DNA of 30,858 nucleotides from a bacterium UBP3_UBA6266 (GCA_002440765.1 DJVC01000099.1:1-30858), one strand, 5' to 3'. Positions 8,025-17,536 are shown, counted from the stretch's first letter. Notes: generated from the sequence alone by a model not told the origin. Made by a program: numbers and translations.

Positions 8025-8943
8025 AAAAATTACGGTGGTGGGAGCCGGTTTTGTCGTAACCGCATGCGCGAAAAGAATCATAGAAAAAAATCTTGCCGAC
8101 GTAACACTGATGGATATTGTTGAAGGACTTCCTCAGGGTAAGGCTCTCGATTTAATGCAGTCAGCCGCAATTGAAGGTTTTTCGAAAAAAATACGCGGTA
8201 CCAACAATTATCAGGAAACACAAAACAGTGATATTGTGATAATCACCGCCGGTTCCGCCAGAAAACCGGGAATGAGCAGGGATGACCTGTTCAAAATTAA
8301 TTCCGGCATTATATCGGATGTAGTTACCCAAATATCAAAATTCAGTCCCGATTCAATAATAATAATGGTAACAAATCCGCTTGATGCAATGACTTATTTA
8401 GCCTTTAAAATATCCGGTTTTCCGTCCCATCGTGTCCTGGGTATGGCAGGAATTCTTGATTCCGCGAGATACAGTTACTTCATTTCTGAAAAGCTCGGAT
8501 GCGCGCCGGCGGAAGTCCGGTCAATAGTTTTAGGGGGACATGGAGATACAATGGTTCCCATGCCGAGGCTTTCAGAAATCAAAGGGAAACCGCTGGTGGA
8601 ACTTCTGTCCGCGGATGAAATCAGCGAAATAAACGAACGGACTCAAAACGGGGGAGCGGAAATAGTCAAATTTCTGAAGACCGGATCCGCTTATTACGCT
8701 CCTTCTTCCTCTGCCGTTAAGATGGCAGAACATATTATAAAAGACATCCATGAGATAATCCCGTGCAGCGTTTATCTGAACGGCGAATACGGGCTGAGTG
8801 ACATATATTTCGGAGTACCTGTCAGGCTATGCGGAAAAGGGTTGAAAGAAATCGCGGAAATCAAATTAACGGACGAAGAGCAAAAACGCCTTGATAAATC
8901 GGCGCAGGCGGTTGCGGAAACCATCAACAAACTGAAAACCTGA
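8017..8943 (+). CDS. mdh: NAD-dependent malate dehydrogenase (LDH-like type)
   Basis: A 308-residue cytosolic oxidoreductase interconverting malate and oxaloacetate. The substrate loop GSARKPGMSRDDL (residues 79-91), with Arg82 and Arg88, indicates malate rather than lactate specificity. The MVTNPLDAMTY segment and the catalytic histidine in VLGGHGDTMVPM (His175) are present. An acidic residue after the second strand (LMDI) indicates NAD rather than NADP. The start ATG 8017 overlaps folD by eight bases. One oddity is the dinucleotide-binding loop, GAGFVV (residues 9-14). The third glycine of the usual G-x-G-x-x-G is valine (codon GTA, 8056-8058), where family members such as the Chloroflexus type have GAGFVG. 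The rest of the protein is intact, so it is probably active, but the substitution deserves attention. Confidence 0.93.
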   Translation: MGKKITVVGAGFVVTACAKRIIEKNLADVTLMDIVEGLPQGKALDLMQSAAIEGFSKKIRGTNNYQETQNSDIVIITAGSARKPGMSRDDLFKINSGIISDVVTQISKFSPDSIIIMVTNPLDAMTYLAFKISGFPSHRVLGMAGILDSARYSYFISEKLGCAPAEVRSIVLGGHGDTMVPMPRLSEIKGKPLVELLSADEISEINERTQNGGAEIVKFLKTGSAYYAPSSSAVKMAEHIIKDIHEIIPCSVYLNGEYGLSDIYFGVPVRLCGKGLKEIAEIKLTDEEQKRLDKSAQAVAETINKLKT

Positions 8944-8947
8944 TTAT

Positions 8948-9730
8948 ATGCCCCTTTTAAAATCATTATTTTTAGGGTTAATACAGGGTATAACGGAATT
9001 TCTTCCCGTATCCTCTTCCGCGCATTTGGTTATAAGCGAACATATCATCGGGGTTCAGCCGTCCTTCTTTCTTAACGTTTCCATGCACGCGGGGACGATG
9101 ATCGCGACAATCATTGTCTACAGGAAAACAATATATGAAATAATCCATGGACTGTTCCGCGGGCAGGAGAACGAAATAAAATATTTTACCAGGATTTTAG
9201 CGGCAACGGTTATTTCCGCAATCGCGGCATTTTTTATTGTGTCTATAACCGGAGAGAACATCCTTCACCGGAAAAAAATAATCGGAATATCCCTGCTGGT
9301 TACGGCTGTTATCCTGTTCCTTTCGGACAGGATAAAAAACACACAGCCTAAAACCCTGTGTCAAATAAGCCTTCTTAACATCCTTTTAATAGGCCTGGCT
9401 CAGGGTATTGCCGTATTCCCGGGTATATCAAGGTCCGGAATAACCATCGCCTCCTGTCTTTTTCTGAAAATGGAAAGAAGCGCGGCAACTAAATTTTCTT
9501 TCATCTTATCCATTCCCATAATCATGATAGCCCTCATCTATGAAACAATCGTATCCTGCGATAATATCGGTAACAGCTATGACTTTCCCGGCTTGCTTTC
9601 CGGTTTTTTTGCGGCTTTGATATCCGGGTTAATAGCTATAAAATTAATGATTATGCTTGTAAAATCAAGAAGACTGACAGTCTTCGCAGTTTATTGTATT
9701 CTGCTGGGAACGGCGCTTTTTCTGGTATAG
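8948..9730 (+). CDS. uppP: UppP/BacA, undecaprenyl-diphosphatase
   Basis: A 260-residue integral membrane phosphatase that recycles undecaprenyl pyrophosphate to the monophosphate carrier used in peptidoglycan and surface glycan synthesis. The two diagnostic motifs are present: GLIQGITEFLPVSSSAHL near the N-terminus, with the catalytic glutamate and serines, and GLAQGIAVFPGISRSGITIA in the second half, with the catalytic arginine. About seven to eight hydrophobic helices are visible, and length is normal (about 260-270). It begins four bases after the mdh stop and ends three bases before recN, so it is part of the same transcription unit. Overproduction of this family gives bacitracin resistance in other bacteria, but this copy is most simply a housekeeping enzyme. 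Confidence 0.95.
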   Translation: MPLLKSLFLGLIQGITEFLPVSSSAHLVISEHIIGVQPSFFLNVSMHAGTMIATIIVYRKTIYEIIHGLFRGQENEIKYFTRILAATVISAIAAFFIVSITGENILHRKKIIGISLLVTAVILFLSDRIKNTQPKTLCQISLLNILLIGLAQGIAVFPGISRSGITIASCLFLKMERSAATKFSFILSIPIIMIALIYETIVSCDNIGNSYDFPGLLSGFFAALISGLIAIKLMIMLVKSRRLTVFAVYCILLGTALFLV

Positions 9731-9733
9731 GAC

Positions 9734-11392
9734 ATGATAGAGACCATAAAAATAAACAATATCGCGCTTGCAAAGGATATAGAAATACGTTTCGGCGGGG
9801 GATTAAACGTTATGACGGGTGAAACCGGAGCCGGAAAATCGCTTCTACTTTCATCCTTAATGCTGACCATAGGCGAGAAATGGGATAAAAATTACCTGAG
9901 AAAAGGCGAAAGTAAGGGCTCTGTTTCAATGTCAATCAAAATAAACAGACTTTGCGCCGACAGGCTGAATCTCGATGAACTCGGACTGCAGACCGAAGAA
10001 TCATACATATACATCAAAAGAGATTTTAATTCCGAAGGAAAGAATAAGGTATTTATAAACTATAATCCGGTGCCTATTTCGATATTAAAAAAGATAGGTG
10101 ACCAGATATTGGATTATCACTCCCAAAATTCCCATCAGCTTCTTCTCCGTAATGACTACCAAATGGAACTGCTTGACATTTACGGGATGATTGACAAAAC
10201 AAAATACGGCAAAATTTATAAAGATTTTATGATTGCCAAGAAAGAATTCGATGAAATGACAGCCAAAGGCAAAATTTCCGGTGAATTGGCCGAACTTTAT
10301 CAATATCAGTTGGATGAGATACAGAAATCGTCTTTAAGGCCCGGGGAGGAACCTGCCCTGGAAAAAGAGTTATCGGTCATCGCCAATTACAGCGCGCTGG
10401 CGGAATTATCCCATGAAGCATTGACCCTGCTGTATGACGGTGACGAATCGATATTCAACAAACTGGCCCATGCTTCAAAAATACTGTGCAAAATAGAGGA
10501 CATATCCGGAGAAAAATTCAGCGCGGGGACAATAGAATCTTTCAACAATTTCCTGAGCGAAACCGCTTCGAAAATAAGGGATTTGACCGAAAATCCCGAT
10601 TTTGACGATAACCGTCAAAAACAGATCGAAAGCAGGCTTCAGGATATTTATACGATAAAAAAGAAATACGGCCCTCAAATATCAGACGTGGAACAAAAAT
10701 ACGACTTTTTGTCAAATGAACTGAGCATCTATAAATCTTTTGAAGAAGAAAAAAAGAAACTTGCGGCAAAAATAGCGGCTATTGAAGAAAAACTCCGGCT
10801 GGAAGCTAAAAATATTTCAAAAAAGAGAAAAACGGCCGCAAAGAAGTTCTCGGAACGCGCAATCGCGGAATTAAGCGAAATAGGACTTGAACACGCCCGG
10901 ATAACAATTTCTCTTTTCGATAAAGAATTAAGCGAAAACGGAACCGACGGCGTCCGGTATCTTTTTTCCGCCAACAAGGGGGAAAGCTCCCTTCCGCTGA
11001 AAGATGTCGCTTCCGGAGGAGAAATTTCCAGGTTGATGCTCGCGTTAAAAACGGTTTTTGCCGAAAAAGATCTCACGCCCGTCCTGATATTTGACGAGAT
11101 TGACACAAACATAGGCGGGAAAACGGCTATTGCGGTTGGAAAAAAACTGAAAGAATTATCGAAAAGCCATCAGATTATCTGTATCACACATCTGCCTCAG
11201 ATCGCCCTTATGGCGGACAGTCATTTTTATATCTATAAAAACATTGAAGGGGAAAGAACATTCACACGGATAAAAAAACTCGATTACAATGAGAAAGTTG
11301 AAGAGATAGCAAGAATGCTCGGCGGTAAAAACATCACTTCGGTGACCCTGGAACACGCAAAAGAACTTTTAAAATTAAACAGGAATACTTGA
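9734..11392 (+). CDS. recN: RecN, DNA double-strand break repair ATPase
   Basis: A 552-residue SMC-like ATPase acting early in recombinational repair of double-strand breaks. The Walker A motif GETGAGKS is at residues 29-36. A long central coiled-coil region follows (about residues 150-390, rich in K, E and L). The signature LKDVASGGEISRLMLALK and the Walker B region LIFDEIDTNIGG are near the C-terminus, then the ITHLPQIALMADSH switch motif. The N-terminal IKINNIALAKDIEIRF matches family starts. ATG 9734 lies three bases after uppP, and length is normal. It ends the long block that started upstream of the window; a 71-base gap with a promoter-like -10 element separates it from purC. Confidence 0.96.
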   Translation: MIETIKINNIALAKDIEIRFGGGLNVMTGETGAGKSLLLSSLMLTIGEKWDKNYLRKGESKGSVSMSIKINRLCADRLNLDELGLQTEESYIYIKRDFNSEGKNKVFINYNPVPISILKKIGDQILDYHSQNSHQLLLRNDYQMELLDIYGMIDKTKYGKIYKDFMIAKKEFDEMTAKGKISGELAELYQYQLDEIQKSSLRPGEEPALEKELSVIANYSALAELSHEALTLLYDGDESIFNKLAHASKILCKIEDISGEKFSAGTIESFNNFLSETASKIRDLTENPDFDDNRQKQIESRLQDIYTIKKKYGPQISDVEQKYDFLSNELSIYKSFEEEKKKLAAKIAAIEEKLRLEAKNISKKRKTAAKKFSERAIAELSEIGLEHARITISLFDKELSENGTDGVRYLFSANKGESSLPLKDVASGGEISRLMLALKTVFAEKDLTPVLIFDEIDTNIGGKTAIAVGKKLKELSKSHQIICITHLPQIALMADSHFYIYKNIEGERTFTRIKKLDYNEKVEEIARMLGGKNITSVTLEHAKELLKLNRNT

Positions 11393-11437
11393 CAGCGTTA
11401 ATGTCTTTTGATAAAAAGATATTTCCTTAAATACCGA

Positions 11438-11443
11438 TATAAT
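11438..11443 (+). promoter_or_regulatory. Candidate -10 element upstream of purC
   Basis: A perfect TATAAT hexamer lies 20 bases upstream of the purC start, in the only sizeable gap between recN and purC. The best -35-like hexamer, TTGATA at 11408-11413, is 24 bases away, too far for a standard spacer, and nothing better sits at 16-18 bases. The element may still start a separate purC-hppA transcript with a leader of about 15 bases, but the evidence is weak. Confidence 0.35.
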
Positions 11444-11463
11444 CTTAAAAAGAATGGGGCAAA

Positions 11464-12351
11464 ATGCCGGCAATGGATAATATAAATCTTCCGGGGATAA
11501 AAAAATTCAAGTCAGGGAAGGTCCGGGAAATGTATGACCTGGGCGATAAATTACTGATACTGACCAGTGACAGGATTTCCGCTTTTGACTGCATAATGCC
11601 CAATCCCATACCCGATAAAGGAAAACTGCTGACAGCTATTTCCATTTTCTGGTTTAACAAACTATATCCCGTCATTGAGAACCACATCATAACAACCGAT
11701 ATTGAAAAATATCCCCCGGAGCTTAAAAAGTTCGGGGATATCATCAAAGGCCGCTCTATGCTTGTCAAAAAGTGTTCCATAATCCCCATAGAATGTGTCG
11801 TCAGGGGATATTTGGCCGGTTCGGGGCTTAAAGAATACAACAAAAAACAGACCGTATGCGGGATAAAACTTCCCAAAGGCCTTAGAAGTTATTCAAAACT
11901 GCCCGAGCCGGTATTTACACCGTCCACAAAAGCCGAAAACGGGCATGATGAAAATATAACAGTAAAAAAAATGATCGATATTATAGGAAAAGAGACTTCC
12001 GATTTCATAATATCCAAAACAATGGAAATATATAAATTCGCTTCGGACTTATCGCTTAATAAAGGTTTAATTCTCGCCGATACAAAATTTGAATTCGGAG
12101 TCATGGATAACAGCATAATATTATGCGACGAGGTACTCACACCCGATTCCTCAAGATACTGGCTGCTCTCCAATTACAGAGAAGGTGAGCCACAGGAAAA
12201 CTTCGACAAGCAGTTCCTGAGGGATTATCTTGAGACTCTTGACTGGGACAAAAAGCCGCCTGCCCCGGCATTGCCGGAAAAAGTCATCGGTAAAACAAAG
12301 GAAAAATATATAGAGGCCTATGAAAGACTGACCGGGGATAAATGGCTGTAA
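11464..12351 (+). CDS. purC: PurC, SAICAR synthase
   Basis: A 295-residue cytosolic enzyme of purine biosynthesis, joining aspartate to CAIR with ATP to form SAICAR. Motifs include KFKSGKVREMYDLGDKLLILTSDRISAFDCIMPNPIPDKG at the N-terminus (ATP-binding), IECVVRGYLAGSGLKEY, the LILADTKFEFG segment with catalytic aspartate and glutamate, and DEVLTPDSSRYW. The length matches the longer form of PurC (about 290-300 residues, similar to yeast Ade1) rather than the roughly 240-residue form common in many bacteria. The start is ATG 11464; a second ATG three codons later is possible. Thirty-four bases separate it from hppA, so the two may share a transcript. No other purine gene is nearby. Confidence 0.96.
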   Translation: MPAMDNINLPGIKKFKSGKVREMYDLGDKLLILTSDRISAFDCIMPNPIPDKGKLLTAISIFWFNKLYPVIENHIITTDIEKYPPELKKFGDIIKGRSMLVKKCSIIPIECVVRGYLAGSGLKEYNKKQTVCGIKLPKGLRSYSKLPEPVFTPSTKAENGHDENITVKKMIDIIGKETSDFIISKTMEIYKFASDLSLNKGLILADTKFEFGVMDNSIILCDEVLTPDSSRYWLLSNYREGEPQENFDKQFLRDYLETLDWDKKPPAPALPEKVIGKTKEKYIEAYERLTGDKWL

Positions 12352-12385
12352 AAATTTAAACCGCAATTGTTAAAAAGGAGAACCA

Positions 12386-14683
12386 ATGAAAAAGAAATAT
12401 GGAAAATACTGTGTTTTCGGCGTAACTCTGCTGCTGATATTCTGTTCAGCGGGTGTTGCCTCAGCTTCCGTCGAAACATCGGACCCCAGGACTATACCTC
12501 CCATATGGTGGATAGCTCCTGTCGCCTCAATACTCGCGCTTCTTACCGCTTTTTTATTTTACAAGATGATGATGAAAGAATCCGAAGGCACTCCGAAAAT
12601 GAAAGAAATTGCGGCTGCTGTCAGAGAAGGCGCAATGACGTATCTTAAGCAGCAATATAAAATAGTAGGTATTTTCTTTTTAGTTGTATTTTTAATTTTT
12701 ATACTTATGTCTTTCGGAATCAAGGTGCAGTCAAGATGGGTTCCATTCGCTTTTTTAACCGGCGGTTTCTTCTCCGGCCTTTCCGGTTTTCTGGGAATGA
12801 AAACGGCGACAAACGCCGGTGCCAGAACCGCAAACGGAGCAAGAACTTCCCTGAACCAGGGCCTTGTAGTGGCGTTCCGTTCAGGAGCCGTAATGGGACT
12901 CGTGGTAGTAGGTTTAGGCCTTCTGGATATCAGCCTATGGTTTTTAATACTCTATAAGCTGACAAATATGAATCTTCACGAAATCACGGTGACAATGCTG
13001 TGTTTCGGTATGGGGGCAAGTTCACAGGCGTTATTCGCGAGAGTCGGAGGCGGAATTTTCACAAAAGCCGCCGATGTCGGAGCGGATCTTGTAGGTAAAG
13101 TAGAGGCCGGTATTCCGGAAGATGACCCGAGAAATCCTGCAACGATTGCGGATAATGTGGGGGATAATGTGGGAGACGTAGCGGGAATGGGAGCCGACCT
13201 GTATGAATCCTATTGCGGCTCAATACTGGCAACGGCGGCATTGGGCGTTGCCGCATATTCCAACCTCGGCTTTGCCAGCAAATTAAACTCAATTATGATA
13301 CCCATGCTGATTGCCGGACTCGGCACTATTTTCTCTATAATAGGTATCTTCGCGGTCAGAACACGCGAAGGAGCATCAATGAAACAGCTCCTTCTCTCAT
13401 TATTGGCCGGAACAGCATTAAGTTCCCTGTTGATACTATTAACAACGGGTGTTATGGCAGGTTTCGGGTTTCTCGGGATGACATGGGGGATTTTCGGGGC
13501 TATTGCATCAGGATTATTAGCCGGAATTATCATAGGGCAGAGCACAGAATATTATACCGCCTTTAATTACGCTCCGACCAAAGGAATAGCCGAAAATGCT
13601 CTTACCGGACCGGCAACAGTGATTATAGCCGGTTTTGCGGTGGGCATGATGTCCACATGGATTCCGGTCGTTACCATAGCTGTTTCAATGATGGCCGCGT
13701 TTGTTCTGGCGGGCGGGAACCAAGTACCGGAACTGGGTTTGTACGGAATAGGGATAGCAGCCGTAGGAATGCTGTCCACTCTCGGTATTACACTGGCCAC
13801 AGATGCCTACGGGCCCATAGCAGATAACGCAGGAGGAAATGCCGAAATGTCAGGGTTGGGAGAAACCGTGCGTGAGAGGACAGATGCGCTTGATTCACTG
13901 GGGAACACTACCGCAGCCACGGGAAAGGGATTTGCCATAGGTTCAGCCGCATTGACTGCGCTGGCTCTTCTTGCCGCATATATGGAAGAGGTAAGGACGG
14001 GCATGATACGTATAGGGCAGGAAACAATAACAGTCGCCGGAAAGATAGTGGATGTTTCAAAAGCTACATTGGATGAATTTATGATATATTTCAATATCAC
14101 TCTAATGAACCCCAAGGTTTTAATAGGCATGTTTCTGGGCGGAATGATAGCATTTGTCTTCTGTTCATTAACAATGAAAGCTGTGGGGAGAGCCGCTTTT
14201 GCCATGGTTCAGGAAGTCAGAAGACAATTCAAGGAGAAGAAAGGTATTCTTGAAGGAACGGAAAAACCCGATTACAAATCCTGTGTTGCCATATCTACCA
14301 TAGGAGCGCAAAAAGAAATGATTCTTCCTTCGCTTCTTGCCATATCGACGCCCGTGGTAACGGGTCTTATACTGGGTGTTTCGGGTGTTATGGGTCTTCT
14401 GGCGGGAGGCCTGGCGACAGGCTTTGTCCTTGCGATAATGCTCAACAATGCGGGAGGAGCATGGGATAACGCGAAAAAATATATAGAAACAGGCAAATAC
14501 GGAGGAAAGGGAAGTCCCGCGCATCAGGCAGGTATAGTGGGGGATACGGTCGGAGATCCTTTCAAAGATACTTCCGGGCCCAGCCTTAATATTTTAATCA
14601 AACTGATGAGTATGATAAGCGTTGTTGTGGCGGGCTTAATCGTAAAGTTTTCACCCGTGATTCAGAATTGGCTCGGAATTTAA
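12386..14683 (+). CDS. hppA: Membrane pyrophosphatase, predicted K+-dependent Na+ pump
   Basis: A 765-residue polytopic membrane enzyme that couples pyrophosphate hydrolysis to ion export. The N-terminus resembles a signal or extra helix. The catalytic loop DVGADLVGKVEAGIPEDDPRNPATIADNVGDNVGD is intact, as is the C-terminal GKGSPAHQAGIVGDTVGDPFKDTSGPS. Two predictive positions can be read. The motif GNTTAATGKG has Ala510 and Gly513, the K+-dependent signature (K+-independent enzymes carry Lys and Thr here). The segment GADLYESYCGS has Glu274 in the position typical of Na+-transporting enzymes, one helical turn before the glutamate of plant-type H+ pumps. Na+ pumping is therefore likely, though some such enzymes move both Na+ and H+. 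A ribosome binding site (AAAGGAG) precedes ATG 12386. The gene ends before a strong terminator. Confidence 0.93.
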   Translation: MKKKYGKYCVFGVTLLLIFCSAGVASASVETSDPRTIPPIWWIAPVASILALLTAFLFYKMMMKESEGTPKMKEIAAAVREGAMTYLKQQYKIVGIFFLVVFLIFILMSFGIKVQSRWVPFAFLTGGFFSGLSGFLGMKTATNAGARTANGARTSLNQGLVVAFRSGAVMGLVVVGLGLLDISLWFLILYKLTNMNLHEITVTMLCFGMGASSQALFARVGGGIFTKAADVGADLVGKVEAGIPEDDPRNPATIADNVGDNVGDVAGMGADLYESYCGSILATAALGVAAYSNLGFASKLNSIMIPMLIAGLGTIFSIIGIFAVRTREGASMKQLLLSLLAGTALSSLLILLTTGVMAGFGFLGMTWGIFGAIASGLLAGIIIGQSTEYYTAFNYAPTKGIAENALTGPATVIIAGFAVGMMSTWIPVVTIAVSMMAAFVLAGGNQVPELGLYGIGIAAVGMLSTLGITLATDAYGPIADNAGGNAEMSGLGETVRERTDALDSLGNTTAATGKGFAIGSAALTALALLAAYMEEVRTGMIRIGQETITVAGKIVDVSKATLDEFMIYFNITLMNPKVLIGMFLGGMIAFVFCSLTMKAVGRAAFAMVQEVRRQFKEKKGILEGTEKPDYKSCVAISTIGAQKEMILPSLLAISTPVVTGLILGVSGVMGLLAGGLATGFVLAIMLNNAGGAWDNAKKYIETGKYGGKGSPAHQAGIVGDTVGDPFKDTSGPSLNILIKLMSMISVVVAGLIVKFSPVIQNWLGI

Positions 14684-14697
14684 TTGTTTATTTTTTT

Positions 14698-14730
14698 AAA
14701 AGGCCGGGTGTGAAATCCCGGTCTTTTCTT
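14698..14730 (+). terminator. Intrinsic terminator after hppA
   Basis: The arms AAAAGGCCGGG (14698-14708) and CCCGGTCTTTT (14717-14727) pair over 11 positions with a single G-T wobble around an eight-base loop, and the 3' arm runs into a T-rich tail. A run of seven T residues just upstream (14691-14697) would give a T-tract on the other strand too, but no minus-strand gene needs it. Confidence 0.88.
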
Positions 14731-14745
14731 TAACTCACAAAAGTA

Positions 14746-14774
14746 TTTATCCGCCGCATATTTTAAGATATAAT
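14746..14774 (+). promoter_or_regulatory. Candidate sigma-70-type promoter for trxB
   Basis: A perfect TATAAT -10 hexamer at 14769-14774 follows the hppA terminator. A weak -35-like TTTATC (14746-14751) lies 17 bases upstream. Transcription would start near 14781, about 20-26 bases before the trxB start. The position directly after a terminator supports a real promoter despite the poor -35. Confidence 0.55.
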
Positions 14775-14806
14775 GCTTGTGGCTGTTTTACTCTTTTGCT
14801 ATGACT

Positions 14807-15730
14807 ATGATAAAAACATATGATATCTCAATAATAGGAGCGGGGCCCGCGGGTTTATCCGCAGGTATATACTCTTCCAGGGCGGGACTCAAAACAGCCG
14901 TATTCGAGAAAGGCGCTCCCGGAGGACAAATAAGCTGGACATCCAGCGTTGAAAATTACCCCGGATTCCCGCAAGGCATATTAGGTCCCGACCTCTCCGA
15001 AAAATTCCGGGCTCAGGCCGGTAGATTCGGCTGTGAATTCATCAACAATGAAATTTTATCAATACAAAAGACCCCGGACGCGTCATTCCTGATTAAAGGC
15101 TCGTCCGTTCAGTGTATTTCAAAAACCGTTATTATTGCAGCGGGGTCAATTCCCAATAAGCTCGGCATACCCGGAGAAAGCGAATTTTTAGGCAAAGGTG
15201 TATCAACGTGCGGAACATGCGACGGGCCATTATTCAGGAAAAAAAATGTCTTTGCAATCGGGGGGGGAGATGCAGCTATAGATGAAAGTCTTTTTATCTC
15301 AAAATTCGCGTCTGCCGTGACAATAATCCACAGGAGAGACAAGCTCAGAGCTTCGGCCTATCTGGAGGAAAAAGCAAAAAACAACAGCAAAATATCTTTT
15401 TTATGGAATACAATCCCTCTGGAAATCAAAGGCGGCAGCCGTGTCGAAGGAATAACCGTAAAAAACAAGGTCACCGGAACAATAAGCGAGCACAAGACAA
15501 ACGGCGTTTTCATCTTTATAGGGCAAAGACCTAATACGCATTTTGTCAAGGACCTGGTAAAAACAGACGATGAAGGTTATATCGTCGTCAATTTACAAAT
15601 GGAAACTTCCGTTCCGGGAATGTTCGCCTGCGGCGACATAAGGGAAAAATCATATAAACAAGTTGCGATTTCAACAGGAGATGGGGCGACCGCGGCTCTC
15701 AGCGCTCAAAAATATATTGAAAAAAAATAA
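14807..15730 (+). CDS. trxB: Thioredoxin reductase (NAD(P)H, FAD)
   Basis: A 307-residue cytosolic flavoenzyme passing electrons from NAD(P)H through FAD and a redox-active disulfide to thioredoxin. The N-terminal FAD motif is [20 protein letters not shown]. The active-site CGTC is at Cys135 and Cys138, virtually the same positions as in E. coli. The second nucleotide-binding motif is [13 protein letters not shown], followed by [11 protein letters not shown], where the HRR element usually indicates NADPH. The C-terminal FAD segment is [27 protein letters not shown]. The start is taken as ATG 14807 because it gives the family N-terminus; ATG 14801 and TTG 14777 in the same frame are less likely. 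No clear Shine-Dalgarno is seen. A histidine kinase gene follows after 21 bases. Confidence 0.95.
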   Translation: MIKTYDISIIGAGPAGLSAGIYSSRAGLKTAVFEKGAPGGQISWTSSVENYPGFPQGILGPDLSEKFRAQAGRFGCEFINNEILSIQKTPDASFLIKGSSVQCISKTVIIAAGSIPNKLGIPGESEFLGKGVSTCGTCDGPLFRKKNVFAIGGGDAAIDESLFISKFASAVTIIHRRDKLRASAYLEEKAKNNSKISFLWNTIPLEIKGGSRVEGITVKNKVTGTISEHKTNGVFIFIGQRPNTHFVKDLVKTDDEGYIVVNLQMETSVPGMFACGDIREKSYKQVAISTGDGATAALSAQKYIEKK

Positions 15731-15751
15731 AATCTCCCGGCAGGACCTCTG

Positions 15752-17536
15752 ATGATACGTCACAGAAAAAGATACCTTGTTTTTATAATAATGCTGGTGA
15801 TGCTTGTCATTACGGTTTCAATGGCTTATTTCGCATTCCAGTCTTCTCAGACCCAGACTCTTAATCTATATACCCAGCAGCTCCTGCTCCTTTCCAGCCA
15901 GATGGCAAACAGTATATGCCAATTCGTAGAAAACGGTGTTACTGCCATGAACCTGCTTTCCAACGTTATCGATGTCAAAGACGATGAGAATTTAAAGGAA
16001 TATTTTTCCAATATCTGTGTCAACTACGGCGGATTCACTGCCGTTGTTTTCTGTACCCCGGATGCCGTAGTAAAATATTCTTACCCTGAAAATTTTTTGG
16101 AAAAAGGTTCTGTCATAAAAGGTGATTCCGGCAGTGTCGTATACGATATCCTCGACGCCTCACAGAAGACCCGTAAATCCATGTTAACCAATGCCGTTTC
16201 GATAAAACCGGGATGTCTCGCGCCTTTTATTGTCGCTCCCGTATTTAAAAAAACAAATAAAAAACTTACTGTTCTGGAGGGTTTCATTATAGGCATAATC
16301 TCTACCCAAAAGATTGAAAATGAATATATGTTAAAACCTCAACCAGGTTATCTGGAATATGTCTGGCTTGCGGACGGTAACGGCATTCAGATAGCGGGAA
16401 AATACGAGATAAACAACGGAAGCCATATTTCCTGCAGGTTCGGCGACGGCGGAAAAGAATATGTTTCAACTGCCATTTCAAACATGCAGGAGGGAATGCC
16501 CGGTATCATTGAATATATTTCGCAGGAAATACAGGAAAAGCGGCCGACAAAAAAAATAACGGCTTACCATCCCCTGGACATAGGGGGACTCAATTGGACA
16601 ATAGGCGTATGCACCGATCAAAAACAATTTATCGAAATCCTTCAGAAAAACTTCATGCAAACGCTTATCTTCATAGCGATAACTATCCTTGTCATTACCG
16701 CGGGGTTAAGCGGCATATTCTATATTGAAAAACAAAGGATAGAAGCGGTGGAAAACGCAAAGATAATAAAAACCCTGGAAAAAAAAGTCGAGGAAAGAAC
16801 ATCCGAACTTCAAAAAGCAAATGAAGAACTGATAAAAATGAACGAAGTGAAAAATAACTTTCTGTCCATGGTTTCACACGAATTAAGGACTCCGCTTACA
16901 ACTATACAGGGTTATATAAGTTTCGTGCTCAGCGGAAAAGCGGGGGGAGTTTCACAGCTGCAGAACAAGAGCCTTACGATAGCCGAACATCAGGTAACAA
17001 GGCTGGATGAGATGATATCCGAATTGCTCGATGTAGCAAGGATAGAATCAGGCAGTATAGACCTTGAATACGAGCTTGTAAACGTAAAGGAACTTATCGA
17101 TTCATGTATACAATGGTTAACCCCCATATCCGACAAGAAAAAGATATCCCTGGAGAATAAAATGGAAAATAACGAGCATTCCTTTGCCCAGATAGACAGG
17201 AAAAAAATGAGCCGTGTCTTCATAAACCTTATCTCAAACGCAATTAAATTCACCCCCGAAAGAGGAACCATAGAAATATCGAAAAAGGACACTAAAGAAT
17301 CATTTATATTCTGCGTGTCGGATAATGGAATCGGCATTCCCCGGGATCAGATCGACAGAATTTTTGACAAGTTCTACCAGGTTGACAGCAGTGTAACCCG
17401 CAAATATAAAGGAAGCGGCCTGGGTCTTGTGATTGTAAAAGAGATAATAGAGCTTCACGGCGGAAAAATCTGGATAGAGAGCGAAGAGGGGAAAGGCTCC
17501 AAATTCTTCTTTATCATTCCCAAACCCGTAGTTTAA
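15752..17536 (+). CDS. Membrane sensor histidine kinase with extracytoplasmic sensor domain
   Basis: A 594-residue two-component sensor kinase. Transmembrane helix 1 is at about residues 8-29 and helix 2 at about 300-325. The roughly 270-residue region between them is extracytoplasmic and resembles a Cache-type ligand-binding domain in length, though I could not confirm it. A coiled coil (about 328-365) leads to the dimerisation/phosphoacceptor domain with SMVSHELRTPL (His376). The ATPase domain follows, with NLISNAIKFTP (N box), DNGIGIP (G1), FDKFYQVDSS (F box) and GSGLGLVIVKEIIELHGG (G2). All catalytic motifs are intact. No response regulator is adjacent, so it is an orphan here. It sits 21 bases after trxB and probably shares its transcript. 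The stimulus is unknown. Confidence 0.92.
   Translation: MIRHRKRYLVFIIMLVMLVITVSMAYFAFQSSQTQTLNLYTQQLLLLSSQMANSICQFVENGVTAMNLLSNVIDVKDDENLKEYFSNICVNYGGFTAVVFCTPDAVVKYSYPENFLEKGSVIKGDSGSVVYDILDASQKTRKSMLTNAVSIKPGCLAPFIVAPVFKKTNKKLTVLEGFIIGIISTQKIENEYMLKPQPGYLEYVWLADGNGIQIAGKYEINNGSHISCRFGDGGKEYVSTAISNMQEGMPGIIEYISQEIQEKRPTKKITAYHPLDIGGLNWTIGVCTDQKQFIEILQKNFMQTLIFIAITILVITAGLSGIFYIEKQRIEAVENAKIIKTLEKKVEERTSELQKANEELIKMNEVKNNFLSMVSHELRTPLTTIQGYISFVLSGKAGGVSQLQNKSLTIAEHQVTRLDEMISELLDVARIESGSIDLEYELVNVKELIDSCIQWLTPISDKKKISLENKMENNEHSFAQIDRKKMSRVFINLISNAIKFTPERGTIEISKKDTKESFIFCVSDNGIGIPRDQIDRIFDKFYQVDSSVTRKYKGSGLGLVIVKEIIELHGGKIWIESEEGKGSKFFFIIPKPVV

Noticed and set aside
11393..11463. Full sigma-70 promoter pair before purC
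   Set aside because: The -10 is perfect but the nearest -35-like hexamer is 24 bases away; only the -10 is reported, at low confidence.
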